Assembly: GCA_018819515.1 (NCBI GenBank)
Contig: JAHJPX010000003.1
Location: forward strand, 1 to 64,000
From: Gammaproteobacteria bacterium
GTDB taxonomy: Bacteria > Pseudomonadota > Gammaproteobacteria > Burkholderiales > Rhodocyclaceae
Direction of reading: 5' to 3'
DNA length: 64,000 bases
Of this stretch, positions 1-8,128 are shown piece by piece; the stretch's first letter is position 1, and every line of letters begins with the position of its first letter. The translations under genes were made by a program, and so were the position numbers. The notes beneath the pieces were generated by a model. The model saw only the letters and a program-made list of their open reading frames with translations, was not told the origin of the DNA and made no database searches.

Positions 1-38
1 AAAGGGGTCAGTGTCATTTGACTTTCCAGACACCTGAC

Positions 39-215
39 ATGCCTCGCCGCCCACGCCTTCTACTCGCCGATCACCCGCTGCACATCGTTCAGCGCGGCAT
101 CAACCGCGAGCCCTGCTTCTTCGCCGAAGAAGACTACCAGTACCACCTCCACTGGCTCGAAGAAGCGGCTTGCGCCGCTATGGGATCGGTTGCTCGCTTG
201 ACGCGCGTCGGCTAG
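39..215 (+). pseudogene. truncated REP-associated tyrosine transposase (RAYT, IS200-like) remnant
   Basis: The first ~48 residues from the ATG (MPRRPRLLLADHPLHIVQRG, then ...EPCFFAEEDYQYHLHWLEEA) match the N-terminus of RAYT/IS200-like Y1 transposases, which are single-strand nucleases that act on REP-type palindromes. The similarity then stops and the frame ends after a few unrelated residues. The His-hydrophobe-His metal motif and the catalytic Tyr, which normally lie further on, are absent, so the product cannot be active. The 22 bp upstream (AAAGGGGTCAGTGTCATTTG) look like the leader often seen next to such genes. It matters here because the window is rich in short palindromic repeats of the kind RAYTs handle; a functional link is inference. 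Confidence 0.75.
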
Positions 216-542
216 CGGGTGTCCCCTATTGTTCAGGGCGAGCGGTGGAGTGGGCAAGCCGGGCCAGGTTCTCGACCTGACGTCTCGAGATCAACGCCCT
301 CATCCCGGTGCTCCCCTCCGCCCGAAAGCGGGGGGAGAAGGAGGTCAATGCACGTGCTCCGACGGTTGTGAGGAATAGTCAGCCGTGGCGGTACGCCGCG
401 GACGACGGTTCCACCCGCCGGCCGATGCCGCAGTAAGAGCGTCGTAAGACTATTCGACTTTAATAGGACGTAAAATCGGGCTTCGGCCGGCATCCCGCCG
501 GGCGCTGGCCGCAAATCGCGTACGTGAGAGGAGAGGAAGAAC
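216..542. other. intergenic region upstream of acs
   Basis: A 327-bp gap with no convincing gene. It holds an imperfect GC hairpin at 311-337 (CTCCCC...CGC, GAAA-containing loop, GCG...GGGGAG), one copy of the short dispersed repeat at 376-399, and a purine-rich ribosome-binding region at about 527-540 (GAGAGGAGAGGAAGAAC) just before the acs ATG. A TAAAAT at 471-476 could be a -10 box but has no good -35 partner. Confidence 0.6.
376..399 (+). repeat. short dispersed repeat, intergenic copy
   Basis: Reads GTCAGCC then GTGGCG-GTA-CGCC, the consensus tail. The AAAA head is degenerate here (AATA). It lies between the transposase remnant and acs. Confidence 0.85.
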
Positions 543-2525
543 ATGTCTGGAATCGAATCGGTTCTCCAGGAAAACCGGGTATTCGCGCCATCGGAAGAAA
601 CCGTCAAGCGGGCCACCATCTCCGGCATGGCCGCTTACGAGGCGCTTTGCCAAGAGGCCGAGAAGGACTACGGTGGCTACTGGGCGCGTCTGGCCAAGGA
701 GCATCTGGTCTGGAAACAGCCGTTCACGCAGGCGCTCGACGAATCGAACGCGCCGTTCTTCAAGTGGTTCGCCGACGGCAAGCTGAACGTTTCCTACAAC
801 TGCCTCGACAAGAACGTCGAAGCGGGTTTGGGTGACAAGGTCGCCATCATCTTCGAAGCCGACGACGGCAAGGTGAGCAAGGTCACCTACAAGGAATTGC
901 TGTCGCGCACGACGAAATTCGCCAATGCGCTGAAGGCGCAAGGCATCAAGAAGGGCGACCGGGTCATTATCTATTTGCCGATGTCGGTCGAGGGCGTCGT
1001 CGCGATGCAGGCCTGCGCCCGCATCGGCGCCATCCACTCGGTGGTGTTCGGCGGCTTCTCGGCGAAGTCGCTGGAAGAGCGCATTCTCGACGCGGGCGCC
1101 GTCGCCGTGATCACGGCCGACGAGCAGTGCCGCGGCGGCAAGAACATCCCGCTCAAGCCGGCGGTCGATGAAGGCCTGAACCTGGCCGCCAACCACGCGG
1201 TCAAGACCGTGATTGTCTACCAGCGCACCGGCGGGCCGTGCAACATGGTCGCCGGCCGCGATGTCTGGTGGCACGACGCCGTCGCCGGCCAGAGCGAAAC
1301 CTGCGAACCGGAATGGGTCGAGGCTGAGCATCCGTTGTTCCTGCTCTACACCTCCGGTTCCACCGGCAAGCCGAAGGGCGTGCAGCACAGCTCGGGCGGC
1401 TACCTGCTGCATGCGGTGCTGACGATGAAATGGACCTTCGACATCAAGCCGGAGGATGTGTTCTGGTGCACCGCCGACATCGGTTGGGTTACCGGCCACA
1501 CCTACATCACCTACGGTCCGCTCGCCTGCGGCGCAACCGAGATCGTCTTCGAAGGCGTGCCCACCTATCCCGATGCCGGCCGCTTCTGGAAGACCATCCA
1601 GGATCACAAGGTCAACATCTTCTACACCGCGCCGACGGCCATTCGCTCGCTGATCAAGGCCTCGGAAGCGACGCCGGCCACCCATCCGCGCAACTACGAC
1701 CTCAAGTCCCTGCGCATCCTCGGCACGGTCGGCGAGCCGATCAATCCGGAAGCCTGGATGTGGTACCACAACAATATCGGCGGCGGCCGCTGCCCGATCG
1801 TGGACACCTGGTGGCAGACGGAGACCGGCGGCCACCTGATCACCCCGCTGCCGGGCGTCACGCCGCTGGTGCCGGGCTCCTGCACGCTGCCGTTCCCCGG
1901 CATCGCCGCGGCCATCGTCGACGAGACCGGCCACGACGTCGAGTGGGGCAAGGGCGGCTTCCTGGTCATCAAGAAGCCGTGGCCGTCGATGATCCGCACC
2001 ATCTGGGGCGATCCGGAGCGCTACAAGAAGTCCTACTATCCCGACGACTTCCACGGCAAGCTCTACCTCGCCGGCGACGGCGCGGTGCGCGACGCCAAGA
2101 CCGGCTACTTCACCATCATGGGCCGCATCGACGACGTGCTCAACGTCTCCGGCCACCGCATGGGCACGATGGAAATCGAGTCGGCGCTGGTGTCGAATCC
2201 GATGGTGGCGGAAGCCGCCGTGGTCGGCCGTCCGGACGACATGACCGGCGAGGCGATCTGCGCCTTCGTCGTCCTCAAGCAGGCACGGCCGAGCGGCGAG
2301 GAGGCGAAGAAGATCGCCACCGAACTGCGCAACTGGGTCGGCAAGGAGATCGGTCCGATCGCCAAGCCGAAGGACATCCGCTTCGGCGAGAACCTGCCCA
2401 AGACCCGCTCCGGCAAGATCATGCGCCGGCTGCTGCGTTCGCTGGCCAAGGGCGAGGAGATCACGCAGGATGTGTCGACCCTGGAAAACCCCGCGATTCT
2501 CGATCAGCTCAAGCAGGGAATCTGA
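543..2525 (+). CDS. acs: acetyl-CoA synthetase (acetate-CoA ligase, AMP-forming)
   Basis: Activates acetate to acetyl-CoA through acetyl-AMP in the cytoplasm. The 660 residues are full length for the family. Visible signatures are the P-loop-like A3 motif YTSGSTGKPKG near residue 264, the WWQTETGG adenine/acetyl-site motif, the YLAGDGA segment and the C-terminal PKTRSGKIMRRLLR containing the lysine that protein acetyltransferases modify (Lys in SGK). The start ATG follows a strong purine-rich Shine-Dalgarno region. A perfect intrinsic terminator sits 19 bp after the stop. It appears monocistronic. No odd features. Confidence 0.97.
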   Translation: MSGIESVLQENRVFAPSEETVKRATISGMAAYEALCQEAEKDYGGYWARLAKEHLVWKQPFTQALDESNAPFFKWFADGKLNVSYNCLDKNVEAGLGDKVAIIFEADDGKVSKVTYKELLSRTTKFANALKAQGIKKGDRVIIYLPMSVEGVVAMQACARIGAIHSVVFGGFSAKSLEERILDAGAVAVITADEQCRGGKNIPLKPAVDEGLNLAANHAVKTVIVYQRTGGPCNMVAGRDVWWHDAVAGQSETCEPEWVEAEHPLFLLYTSGSTGKPKGVQHSSGGYLLHAVLTMKWTFDIKPEDVFWCTADIGWVTGHTYITYGPLACGATEIVFEGVPTYPDAGRFWKTIQDHKVNIFYTAPTAIRSLIKASEATPATHPRNYDLKSLRILGTVGEPINPEAWMWYHNNIGGGRCPIVDTWWQTETGGHLITPLPGVTPLVPGSCTLPFPGIAAAIVDETGHDVEWGKGGFLVIKKPWPSMIRTIWGDPERYKKSYYPDDFHGKLYLAGDGAVRDAKTGYFTIMGRIDDVLNVSGHRMGTMEIESALVSNPMVAEAAVVGRPDDMTGEAICAFVVLKQARPSGEEAKKIATELRNWVGKEIGPIAKPKDIRFGENLPKTRSGKIMRRLLRSLAKGEEITQDVSTLENPAILDQLKQGI

Positions 2526-2543
2526 ACCCGGGTGCGGCAACGA

Positions 2544-2571
2544 GAAAGGGCGCTTCGGCGCCCTTTCTTTT
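2544..2571 (+). terminator. rho-independent terminator of acs
   Basis: Perfect 10-bp stem GAAAGGGCGC / GCGCCCTTTC closed by a UUCG tetraloop, followed by TTTT. It lies just after the acs stop codon. Confidence 0.92.
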
Positions 2572-2580
2572 GTGCCCGAG

Positions 2581-2676
2581 AAAAGCGTGGGGCGTTACCC
2601 CGTCCTTCGCCTTGCTCGGGACCGCCACTTCGTGGCGTCCTGCGTCCTTCGGCCCGGTCAGCCGTGGTGGTACGCC
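2581..2676 (+). repeat. 96-bp composite repeat, type A (copy 1)
   Basis: Begins AAAAGCGTGGGG and ends with the common tail GTCAGCC-GTGGTG-GTA-CGCC. The body carries three potential hairpins, including CGCCAC-TTC-GTGGCG. It is the same length as the copies at 12239 and 26177. It fills the gap between the acs terminator and mobA, and its tail supplies the mobA stop codon on the other strand. Confidence 0.92.
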
Positions 2677-3242
2677 GCCAGATCGTCGCGGGTGTTGATG
2701 TTGGCGAAGGGCGCGGCGTCGGGGAAGTCGACGATGGCCAGCGGCATGGCGCGGAAGCACTCCGCGAGCGCGTGGCCGCCGCCGGCGAGGAAGGCGTCCA
2801 CGGCCGACAGCACCTCGCGGCGCAGTAGCGCGAACACCGGTTGCAGGCCGTCCGCCGTCCGCGGTACCGCGACCAGCGCCTCGGCGGTCAGGCCGTCGCG
2901 CAGCCGCGCCACCAGGTCGGTGGGCAGACGCGGCGAATCGCACGGTGCGCAGGCGAGCAGGGGGGTGGTGCATTCGCGCAACCCGGCCTGAATTCCGGCC
3001 AGCGGTCCGGCGAACCCCTCGATCAGGTCTCCGACGACCGGATAGCCGAACGCGGCATAGGCCTCCGCGTTGCGATTGGCATTGATGATCAGTTTGTCGA
3101 CCTGCGGCGAAAAGCGCCCGATGACATGGGCGACTAGCGGTTGTCCGTCGAGCATTTCCAGGCCTTTGTCGCCACCGCCCATGCGGCGACCGAGGCCGCC
3201 GGCCAGGATCAATCCGGTAGTGGGAGTGGTGGGCGTCGACAT
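2658..3242 (-). CDS. mobA: molybdenum cofactor guanylyltransferase
   Basis: Transfers GMP from GTP to molybdopterin to make the MGD form of the cofactor. Residues 10-24 give the nucleotide-binding LILAGGLGRRMGGGDKG, and CAPCDSPRLP and VNPGS-like segments (here FANINTRDDL) follow as in MobA. At 194 residues it is normal length. The ATG giving MSTPTTPTTG is chosen because it places the LAGG motif at the usual distance. The last residues (AYHHG and the TGA) are encoded by the tail of the adjacent 96-bp repeat, so the native C-terminus was probably replaced or trimmed there. Confidence 0.93.
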   Translation of the reverse strand: MSTPTTPTTGLILAGGLGRRMGGGDKGLEMLDGQPLVAHVIGRFSPQVDKLIINANRNAEAYAAFGYPVVGDLIEGFAGPLAGIQAGLRECTTPLLACAPCDSPRLPTDLVARLRDGLTAEALVAVPRTADGLQPVFALLRREVLSAVDAFLAGGGHALAECFRAMPLAIVDFPDAAPFANINTRDDLAAYHHG

Positions 3243-3285
3243 TGCTCGATTGTACGGATTTCGCTGCCGATGACTGGCATATAGA

Positions 3286-5424
3286 ATGGTGCGCATGAAC
3301 GCCCGTTTACGATTCGTGCTGGCCGTCGTTGCCCTGGGGTTGCTGATGACGGGGCCGTTCCTGCTTACGGCGGCGGTACTGGTCGCCGAGTTGAAGCCGG
3401 CTGAACTGGCGGAACTCGAAAAGGTGCTGCTGCCGCGCCTGCCGATCGGTGTGCTGATGACCGTGCTCGGCCTGGGCATCGGCATTGCGGTGTTGCGCAA
3501 CCTGTTCCGCCAGTATGTCCAGGGGCTGCTCGGCATGGCCGAGAAGTTGCGCCTCATGCATTCCGCCAATCGCAGCTTCCGCGTCGAGGTGGCGGGACCG
3601 CCCGAGGTGCGCCAACTGGCCGAAGCCGCCAACGAACTGGCGCAGCAGCGCGACGACCTGTTGACCGACGTCGATGCCATGATCGCCCGGGCGCGCGCTT
3701 CCGTCGAGGAGGAAAAGAACCGGCTGGCGGCGCTGGTCGCGGACCTGCCGCAACCGGTGATCGTCTGCAATCTCGACGGCCGCATCCTGCTGTACAACAA
3801 TCGCGCCCGCCTGCAGGCGCGTGCGCTGGTGCCGGACGCGAAGGCCTCCGGTGCGCTGATCGGGCTTGGCCGCTCCATCCACGCCGTCTTCGACCCGTCC
3901 TTGATCGGCCACGCCCTGGAGACCTTGCAGCATCGCCTGGAGCGCAAAGGCAGCCAGCCGCTGGCGCACTTCGTCACCGCCACGCGCGCCGGACAGTTGA
4001 TCCGCGTGCAGATGGCGCCGGTGCTGGGGGCGGACCCGACGGAGCGCAACATTCGCGGCTACGTACTGATGCTGGAGAACATCTCCCGCTTCATCGAGGC
4101 GGACGCCGCCTGCGACCATTCGGTGCAGAAGCTCGCCAACGAAAGCCGTTCGGCGCTGGCGGGCATCCGCGCCGCGCTGTCGCGCAGCGGCGCCTCGCCG
4201 TCGTTTGCGGCGGACATCGCCCGCGAAGTCGATACGCTGACGCAGCGGGTCAACGAGGCGACCAGCGAATACGCCGACTCCGTCAAGGCGCGCTGGCCGC
4301 TCGAGGAAATGCGTGGCGACGACCTGATCTCGGCGATCCGGCGCCGCATCGAAATCAAGACGCCGCAGAAGGTGAGAATCGACAGCGTCGCGCCGGAACT
4401 GTGGGTCAAGGTGGACAGCTATTCGCTGGTCCAGGCGGTGACTTTCCTCGCCGCACGGCTGGCCGACGACTACGATGTTCGCGTCGTCCGGCTGCGCATC
4501 GAGAGCATCGGCGCCATGGTGGCGGTCGACCTGCTGTGGACGGGAACCTCGATTTCCACGGAAATCCTGATCGGCTGGCAGATGGAAATGATGAGCGTCG
4601 GCGACGACAGCAGCCCGCTGACCCTGCGCGACGTGACGGACCGCCATGGCGGTGAATTGACCTGTAGCCGCGAGTCCGCCTCGCAGCAGTCGCGCTTCCG
4701 GCTGCTGATTCCGGTTGCGGTTGGCCAGGACATATTCGAAACGCCGCTGATGAGCATCGAGAGCCGTCCCGAGTTCTACGACTTCGATCTGTTCCACCGT
4801 GGCGAGGAGGACCACGCCCTCGACGACCGGCCCCTGCGCGAACTGGCCTACACGGCGTTCGACACGGAAACGACCGGACTGGAGCCTTCGAACGGCGACG
4901 AGATCATCCAGTTCGGCGCCGTGCGCATCGTCAATGGCCGGCTATTGCGGCACGAGTGCATCGACCAGGTGGTCGATCCGCAGCGGCGGATCAAGCCGGA
5001 AGGCATCCCGATCCACGGCATCACGGAGGAGATGGTGGCGGGGCAGCCGACGATCGCCACTGTGCTGCCGCAGTTCCACCGCTTCTGCGAGGACACGGTA
5101 CTGATCGCCCACAATGCGGCTTTCGACATGCGTTTCCTGCAGTTGAAGGAAGAGGCGACCGGCATCCGTTTCAACCAGCCGCTGCTCGACACGCTGCTGC
5201 TTTCCGCCGTCGTTCATCCCAACCAGGAATCGCACAAGCTGGAGGCGATCGCCGAACGGCTGGGCATTCCGGTCATCGGCCGGCACAACGCGCTCGGCGA
5301 CGCCATCGTCACCGGCGAGATATTCCTGCGGATGATTCCGCTGCTGGAGGCCATGGGCCTCAAGACCTTGAAGCAGGCGCGCGAGGCCGCCGAAAAGACC
5401 TACTACGCCCGCGTCAAGTACTGA
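3286..5424 (+). CDS. membrane PAS/pseudokinase protein fused to a DnaQ-like 3'-5' exonuclease
   Basis: A 712-residue fusion. Residues about 7-31 and 49-68 are membrane segments. A HAMP-like linker and a PAS-like region (LVADLPQPVIVCNLDGRIL, about 147) follow, then a histidine-kinase-like region without a recognisable phosphoacceptor His: the expected place reads LANESRSALAGIRAAL. The ATPase N-box is also poor. From about residue 520 there is a complete DEDDh exonuclease: FDTETTG (Exo I), LIAHNAAFD (Exo II) and GRHNALGDA (Exo III), as in DNA polymerase III epsilon. I infer a membrane-tethered sensor that controls or localises a nuclease; the substrate is unknown. ATG 3286 or 3295 could be the start. 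It is divergent from mobA. Confidence 0.85.
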   Translation: MVRMNARLRFVLAVVALGLLMTGPFLLTAAVLVAELKPAELAELEKVLLPRLPIGVLMTVLGLGIGIAVLRNLFRQYVQGLLGMAEKLRLMHSANRSFRVEVAGPPEVRQLAEAANELAQQRDDLLTDVDAMIARARASVEEEKNRLAALVADLPQPVIVCNLDGRILLYNNRARLQARALVPDAKASGALIGLGRSIHAVFDPSLIGHALETLQHRLERKGSQPLAHFVTATRAGQLIRVQMAPVLGADPTERNIRGYVLMLENISRFIEADAACDHSVQKLANESRSALAGIRAALSRSGASPSFAADIAREVDTLTQRVNEATSEYADSVKARWPLEEMRGDDLISAIRRRIEIKTPQKVRIDSVAPELWVKVDSYSLVQAVTFLAARLADDYDVRVVRLRIESIGAMVAVDLLWTGTSISTEILIGWQMEMMSVGDDSSPLTLRDVTDRHGGELTCSRESASQQSRFRLLIPVAVGQDIFETPLMSIESRPEFYDFDLFHRGEEDHALDDRPLRELAYTAFDTETTGLEPSNGDEIIQFGAVRIVNGRLLRHECIDQVVDPQRRIKPEGIPIHGITEEMVAGQPTIATVLPQFHRFCEDTVLIAHNAAFDMRFLQLKEEATGIRFNQPLLDTLLLSAVVHPNQESHKLEAIAERLGIPVIGRHNALGDAIVTGEIFLRMIPLLEAMGLKTLKQAREAAEKTYYARVKY

Positions 5425-5430
5425 GCGCTA

Positions 5431-6114
5431 CTATTCGACGCGCTTTGCGGCCGGGCCACAGGCCGCCTTGCACGGGTGGTATTTGTCCATGCAGCCTTCG
5501 CAGGCGGTGCCACCGCAATTCTGCTGCTGGCAGGCCCACAAGCGATCGGCGCAGGCGCGCACACAGTCGTTCCAGGATATCTGCTTCTCCGAAGGCGGTG
5601 CATCGGGAGGCAGGCGCAACGCGCCGCCGCCGGTCGACGGACAGTGGGCGAGGTCGAAAGCGCGTGGCGGCCCCGGCAGCAGCGTCCATTCCTGCTCGGT
5701 GAAGGAAAGCTCCGCCTGCAGCGCCGGCAGATCCTCGCGCTTGACCATGTCGCTGGCGAGAAGGGTGTTCAGGCCCATGCAGTCGGCCAGCCGCGCATAG
5801 GCGGCGGACATTCCGCGGCGCGGGCCACCAAGTCCATAACGGGCGCACTCGTGGGAGTAGAGGAACAGGCGCGCCGCAAAAGTCAGCCGTGGCAACACGC
5901 CGGGGTTGTAGTGGATCTTCGGCTGGCCGTCCTCGATGACGGTGCGCACCAGCATGGGCTGCTGATCGTCCGCCTCCGCCGCCAGGGTGCGACCGCGGCC
6001 ATCGACACAACTCTCGAAAATGGTGACATCGGTGAGGTCGGCGGCCACCGCCGACCATGACATGATCAGGGCAACTGCGGCCCCGAGCAAATTCCGCTTC
6101 TGAATGATCGACAT
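5431..6114 (-). CDS. exported Cys-rich hypothetical protein
   Basis: The predicted 227 residues begin with a signal peptide (NLLGAAVALIMSWSAVAAD, cleavage near AVA-AD), which is why the ATG at 6114 is preferred over longer readings. The C-terminal ~50 residues are Cys-rich (ISWNDCVRACADRLWACQQ, NCGGTACEGCMDKYHPCKAAC), suggesting a disulfide-stabilised or metal-binding periplasmic domain. Residues 72-79 (GVLPRLTF) are encoded by a copy of the dispersed repeat. No family is recognised. It converges with the exonuclease fusion with a 6-bp gap. Confidence 0.7.
   Translation of the reverse strand: MSIIQKRNLLGAAVALIMSWSAVAADLTDVTIFESCVDGRGRTLAAEADDQQPMLVRTVIEDGQPKIHYNPGVLPRLTFAARLFLYSHECARYGLGGPRRGMSAAYARLADCMGLNTLLASDMVKREDLPALQAELSFTEQEWTLLPGPPRAFDLAHCPSTGGGALRLPPDAPPSEKQISWNDCVRACADRLWACQQQNCGGTACEGCMDKYHPCKAACGPAAKRVE
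5878..5901 (+). repeat. short dispersed repeat inside a CDS
   Basis: AAAAGTCAGCC then GTGGCA-ACA-CGCC. It is read on the minus strand of the Cys-rich exported protein as GVLPRLTF, without a stop. Confidence 0.88.
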
Positions 6115-6181
6115 AGCGCTTTCGTCCAAGGGAGTGACGACAGGCGAAACATACTCGAAAGCGGGCTTCGGGAAAACAGGC

Positions 6182-6210
6182 TTGACAAGCTTGACCGATC
6201 GGCATTCAAT
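6182..6210 (+). promoter_or_regulatory. putative sigma-70 promoter of the dsrC-like gene
   Basis: TTGACA, a 17-bp spacer, then TTCAAT. A short inverted repeat AAGTA-CAC-TACTT lies just downstream at 6227-6239, ahead of the AAAGGAG ribosome-binding site. It was found by inspection only. Confidence 0.45.
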
Positions 6211-6254
6211 GAATACCGCAGTAAAAAAGTACACTACTTGCAAAGGAGTACGCC

Positions 6255-6620
6255 ATGTATGACGACAATACAGTCATGGTCGACGAGCGCTTGCAGACGG
6301 CGGATTCCCCCGATTACATGGCCGGTCTGGGACATTGGTCACCGCTGGTCGCTGGACGGATCGCCGAGGAGGAGGGCCTGACGCTTACCGAGGCGCATTG
6401 GGAAGTCATTTTTTGTTTGCGGGAATGGTTCCGGGAATACGGCCCGGACTGGACCGCGCGGCAAATCACCCACCAGATGGAAGCCGACTACGCCGATGTC
6501 GGCGGTCTGCGCCATCTCTACGAACTCTTCCCGCACGGGCCCTTGGCCCAGGGTTGCCGGGTGGCCGGGCTGCCGCTGCCGCGCGGCACGATCAGCACCT
6601 CGTTCGGCAGCGTCCATTGA
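6255..6620 (+). CDS. DsrC/TusE-family sulfur-relay-like protein lacking the C-terminal cysteine
   Basis: 121 residues with DsrC-family landmarks: W-E-V-I-F-C-L-R-E-W-F-R-E-Y in the middle and the RHLYELFPHGPLAQGC-RVAGLPLP block near the end. DsrC/TusE proteins carry a penultimate Cys (CysA) and a second Cys about 10 residues before it (CysB). Here CysB is kept (AQGC) but the tail reads TISTSFGSVH, with no CysA, so trisulfide or persulfide transfer as in DsrC is unlikely. A regulatory or binding role is inferred. A good AAAGGAG lies 8 bp before the ATG. It is followed after 10 bp by the ferredoxin-NADP reductase, so the two are probably cotranscribed. Confidence 0.85.
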   Translation: MYDDNTVMVDERLQTADSPDYMAGLGHWSPLVAGRIAEEEGLTLTEAHWEVIFCLREWFREYGPDWTARQITHQMEADYADVGGLRHLYELFPHGPLAQGCRVAGLPLPRGTISTSFGSVH

Positions 6621-6630
6621 TGCGGGGCCG

Positions 6631-7440
6631 GTGTTGAACGCGAGGTTGCCCGAAGCGGCGTCGCCGCCAACCGCGACCGGTACCAAGTGGCGGGAGGAAC
6701 GCGTCCTCGACTACCGGTACTGGACGCCGCGGCTGGTGTCGTTTCGCATCACGCGCGATCCGGGATTTCGCTTCGTTCCCGGCCGCTATGCGCGGCTCGG
6801 CCTGGTCGGCGCGGACGGCGAAGTCATCTGGCGTCCGTTCTCCATGGTCTCCGGCGCACAGGACGACTTCCTGGAATTCCTGGCCGTGCTGGTCGAGGGC
6901 GGCCAATTCTCGCCTCTGCTGGCTGCGCTGAAGGCCGGCGACCCGGTGCTGATCGAGAAGGCCGAGTTCGGCTTCCTCACCCTGGATCAGCTCGCGCCCG
7001 GCGATAACTTATGGATGTTCGCCAGCGGCAGCGGCCTCGGTCCGTTCCTTTCCATCCTGCGCGAGCCGGCGCCGTGGCGCACCTTCAGGCACCTCGTATT
7101 GGTGCATAGCGTGCGCTATTTGGACGATCTGGCCTATCGCGCGGACATTGAGGAAATCCGCGACACTGTGGCCGGCATCGAGGGCAATGCCGATCTGCGC
7201 TACGTCCCCGTCGTGACCCGGGAGAGCGGCGGTACGCTTTCCGCGCGCATTCCGCAGTTGATCGAGGATGGCCGGCTGGAATCGGCGGCCGATATCAAAC
7301 TGGATGTCGCAACGTCCCGCGCGATGGTGTGCGGCAATCCCGATCTCACTCAGGAGATGCGCAAGCTGCTCGCGGTGCGCGGATTCGCGACCAGCCGGCG
7401 CGGCGTGCCCGGGCAGATGGCGTTCGAAAAATACTGGTAG
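6631..7440 (+). CDS. fpr: ferredoxin-NADP reductase
   Basis: Moves electrons between NADPH and ferredoxin or flavodoxin with FAD. Visible motifs: FAD-binding FVPGRYARLGL and WRPFSMVSG, NADP-binding MFASGSGLGPFLSIL, C-terminal VCGNPDLTQEM, and the family-typical end ...GQMAFEKYW. From the GTG at 6631 it has 269 residues, close to FpnR/Fpr proteins (about 257). The GTG is chosen because it lies just after the dsrC-like stop and gives only a short extra N-terminus; TTG 6634 is an alternative. It converges with the next gene. Confidence 0.92.
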   Translation: MLNARLPEAASPPTATGTKWREERVLDYRYWTPRLVSFRITRDPGFRFVPGRYARLGLVGADGEVIWRPFSMVSGAQDDFLEFLAVLVEGGQFSPLLAALKAGDPVLIEKAEFGFLTLDQLAPGDNLWMFASGSGLGPFLSILREPAPWRTFRHLVLVHSVRYLDDLAYRADIEEIRDTVAGIEGNADLRYVPVVTRESGGTLSARIPQLIEDGRLESAADIKLDVATSRAMVCGNPDLTQEMRKLLAVRGFATSRRGVPGQMAFEKYW

Positions 7441-7471
7441 CGGCTTCCGGTCGCTGCCGCCGCCCCCGACG

Positions 7472-7876
7472 CTATGGCGTTACGGTAGCGCCCTTGGCGC
7501 TGGCTTCGTGGGGAGCCGCGAGCCATTGCTCGGCTGCCGCGACCGAGTTGAAAACGCGCAACGGCAGCCCCCGGTTGCTGGTCACGTTTCCGATGAATTC
7601 CAGCAGTTCGGCCGGCGCCTTGACGTCGACATACGCAATGGCCCGGAACGCGCCTATCACGGTCCGGCCGTTCTTCGCCGCAATCTCGAAAATATCCCAA
7701 AGCGGCAATCGCGGTCCCTGCAGGCGTGCTTCGATCAGGACCCGGGAATAGCCTCGTGCCGTGCATTCGCGGACGCCTTCAGCGAGGTACGCGGCTACGG
7801 TTTCGCGGCAGTTCTGCCCCGTGACGATGCCGTGCAGATAACCGGCCTTTTGTTCGATTTTCAGTTCGTAGTCCAT
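7472..7876 (-). CDS. STAS/SpoIIAA-like hypothetical protein
   Basis: 134 residues, probably cytoplasmic. The N-terminal beta strands (MDYELKIEQKAGYLHGIVTG), the central RVLIEARLQGPRLPLWDIFEI and the C-terminal RVFNSVAAAEQWLA resemble SpoIIAA-like/STAS-fold proteins of unknown role in proteobacteria. No catalytic motif is seen and neighbouring genes give no clue to its job. Assignment to this fold is by pattern only. Confidence 0.6.
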   Translation of the reverse strand: MDYELKIEQKAGYLHGIVTGQNCRETVAAYLAEGVRECTARGYSRVLIEARLQGPRLPLWDIFEIAAKNGRTVIGAFRAIAYVDVKAPAELLEFIGNVTSNRGLPLRVFNSVAAAEQWLAAPHEASAKGATVTP

Positions 7877-8040
7877 GATGGACTTCCAAAGCCGAATCTT
7901 GATATACGTACCTTACTACGATCCCATTCGAATAGGCAACCGGAATACGCGGTCTGCATGAGGGTACGTAAATCCGGCGTCGCAAAGGAGGCCGCACGTG
8001 GTGGCCGGACGGACCTGGGCGGGTCTTTTGTCGCAGTCCC

Positions 8041-8128
8041 GTAGGTGCCGCCCTTCGGGCGTCCGACCATATTGGCTGCGTAGCGGGGAATGGCCTGCTT
8101 GCGCAGGCGCGTTGTCAGCCCTCGTGGG
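8041..8128 (+). repeat. composite repeat, type B (diverged copy)
   Basis: Aligns by eye with the type B copy at 26773: GTGCCGCCCTTCGGGCGTCC, then TTGGCTGCGTAGCG, the hairpin CCTGC-TTGC-GCAGG, GCGTTGTCAGCC and a diverged tail. It lies in the 238-bp gap 7877-8114, which otherwise shows no gene, and overlaps the 3' end of the next CDS, supplying its stop codon. Confidence 0.8.

Noticed and set aside
450..2540. 696-codon open frame opposite acs
   Set aside because: Antisense shadow of a well-supported gene; composition is typical of third-position GC bias.
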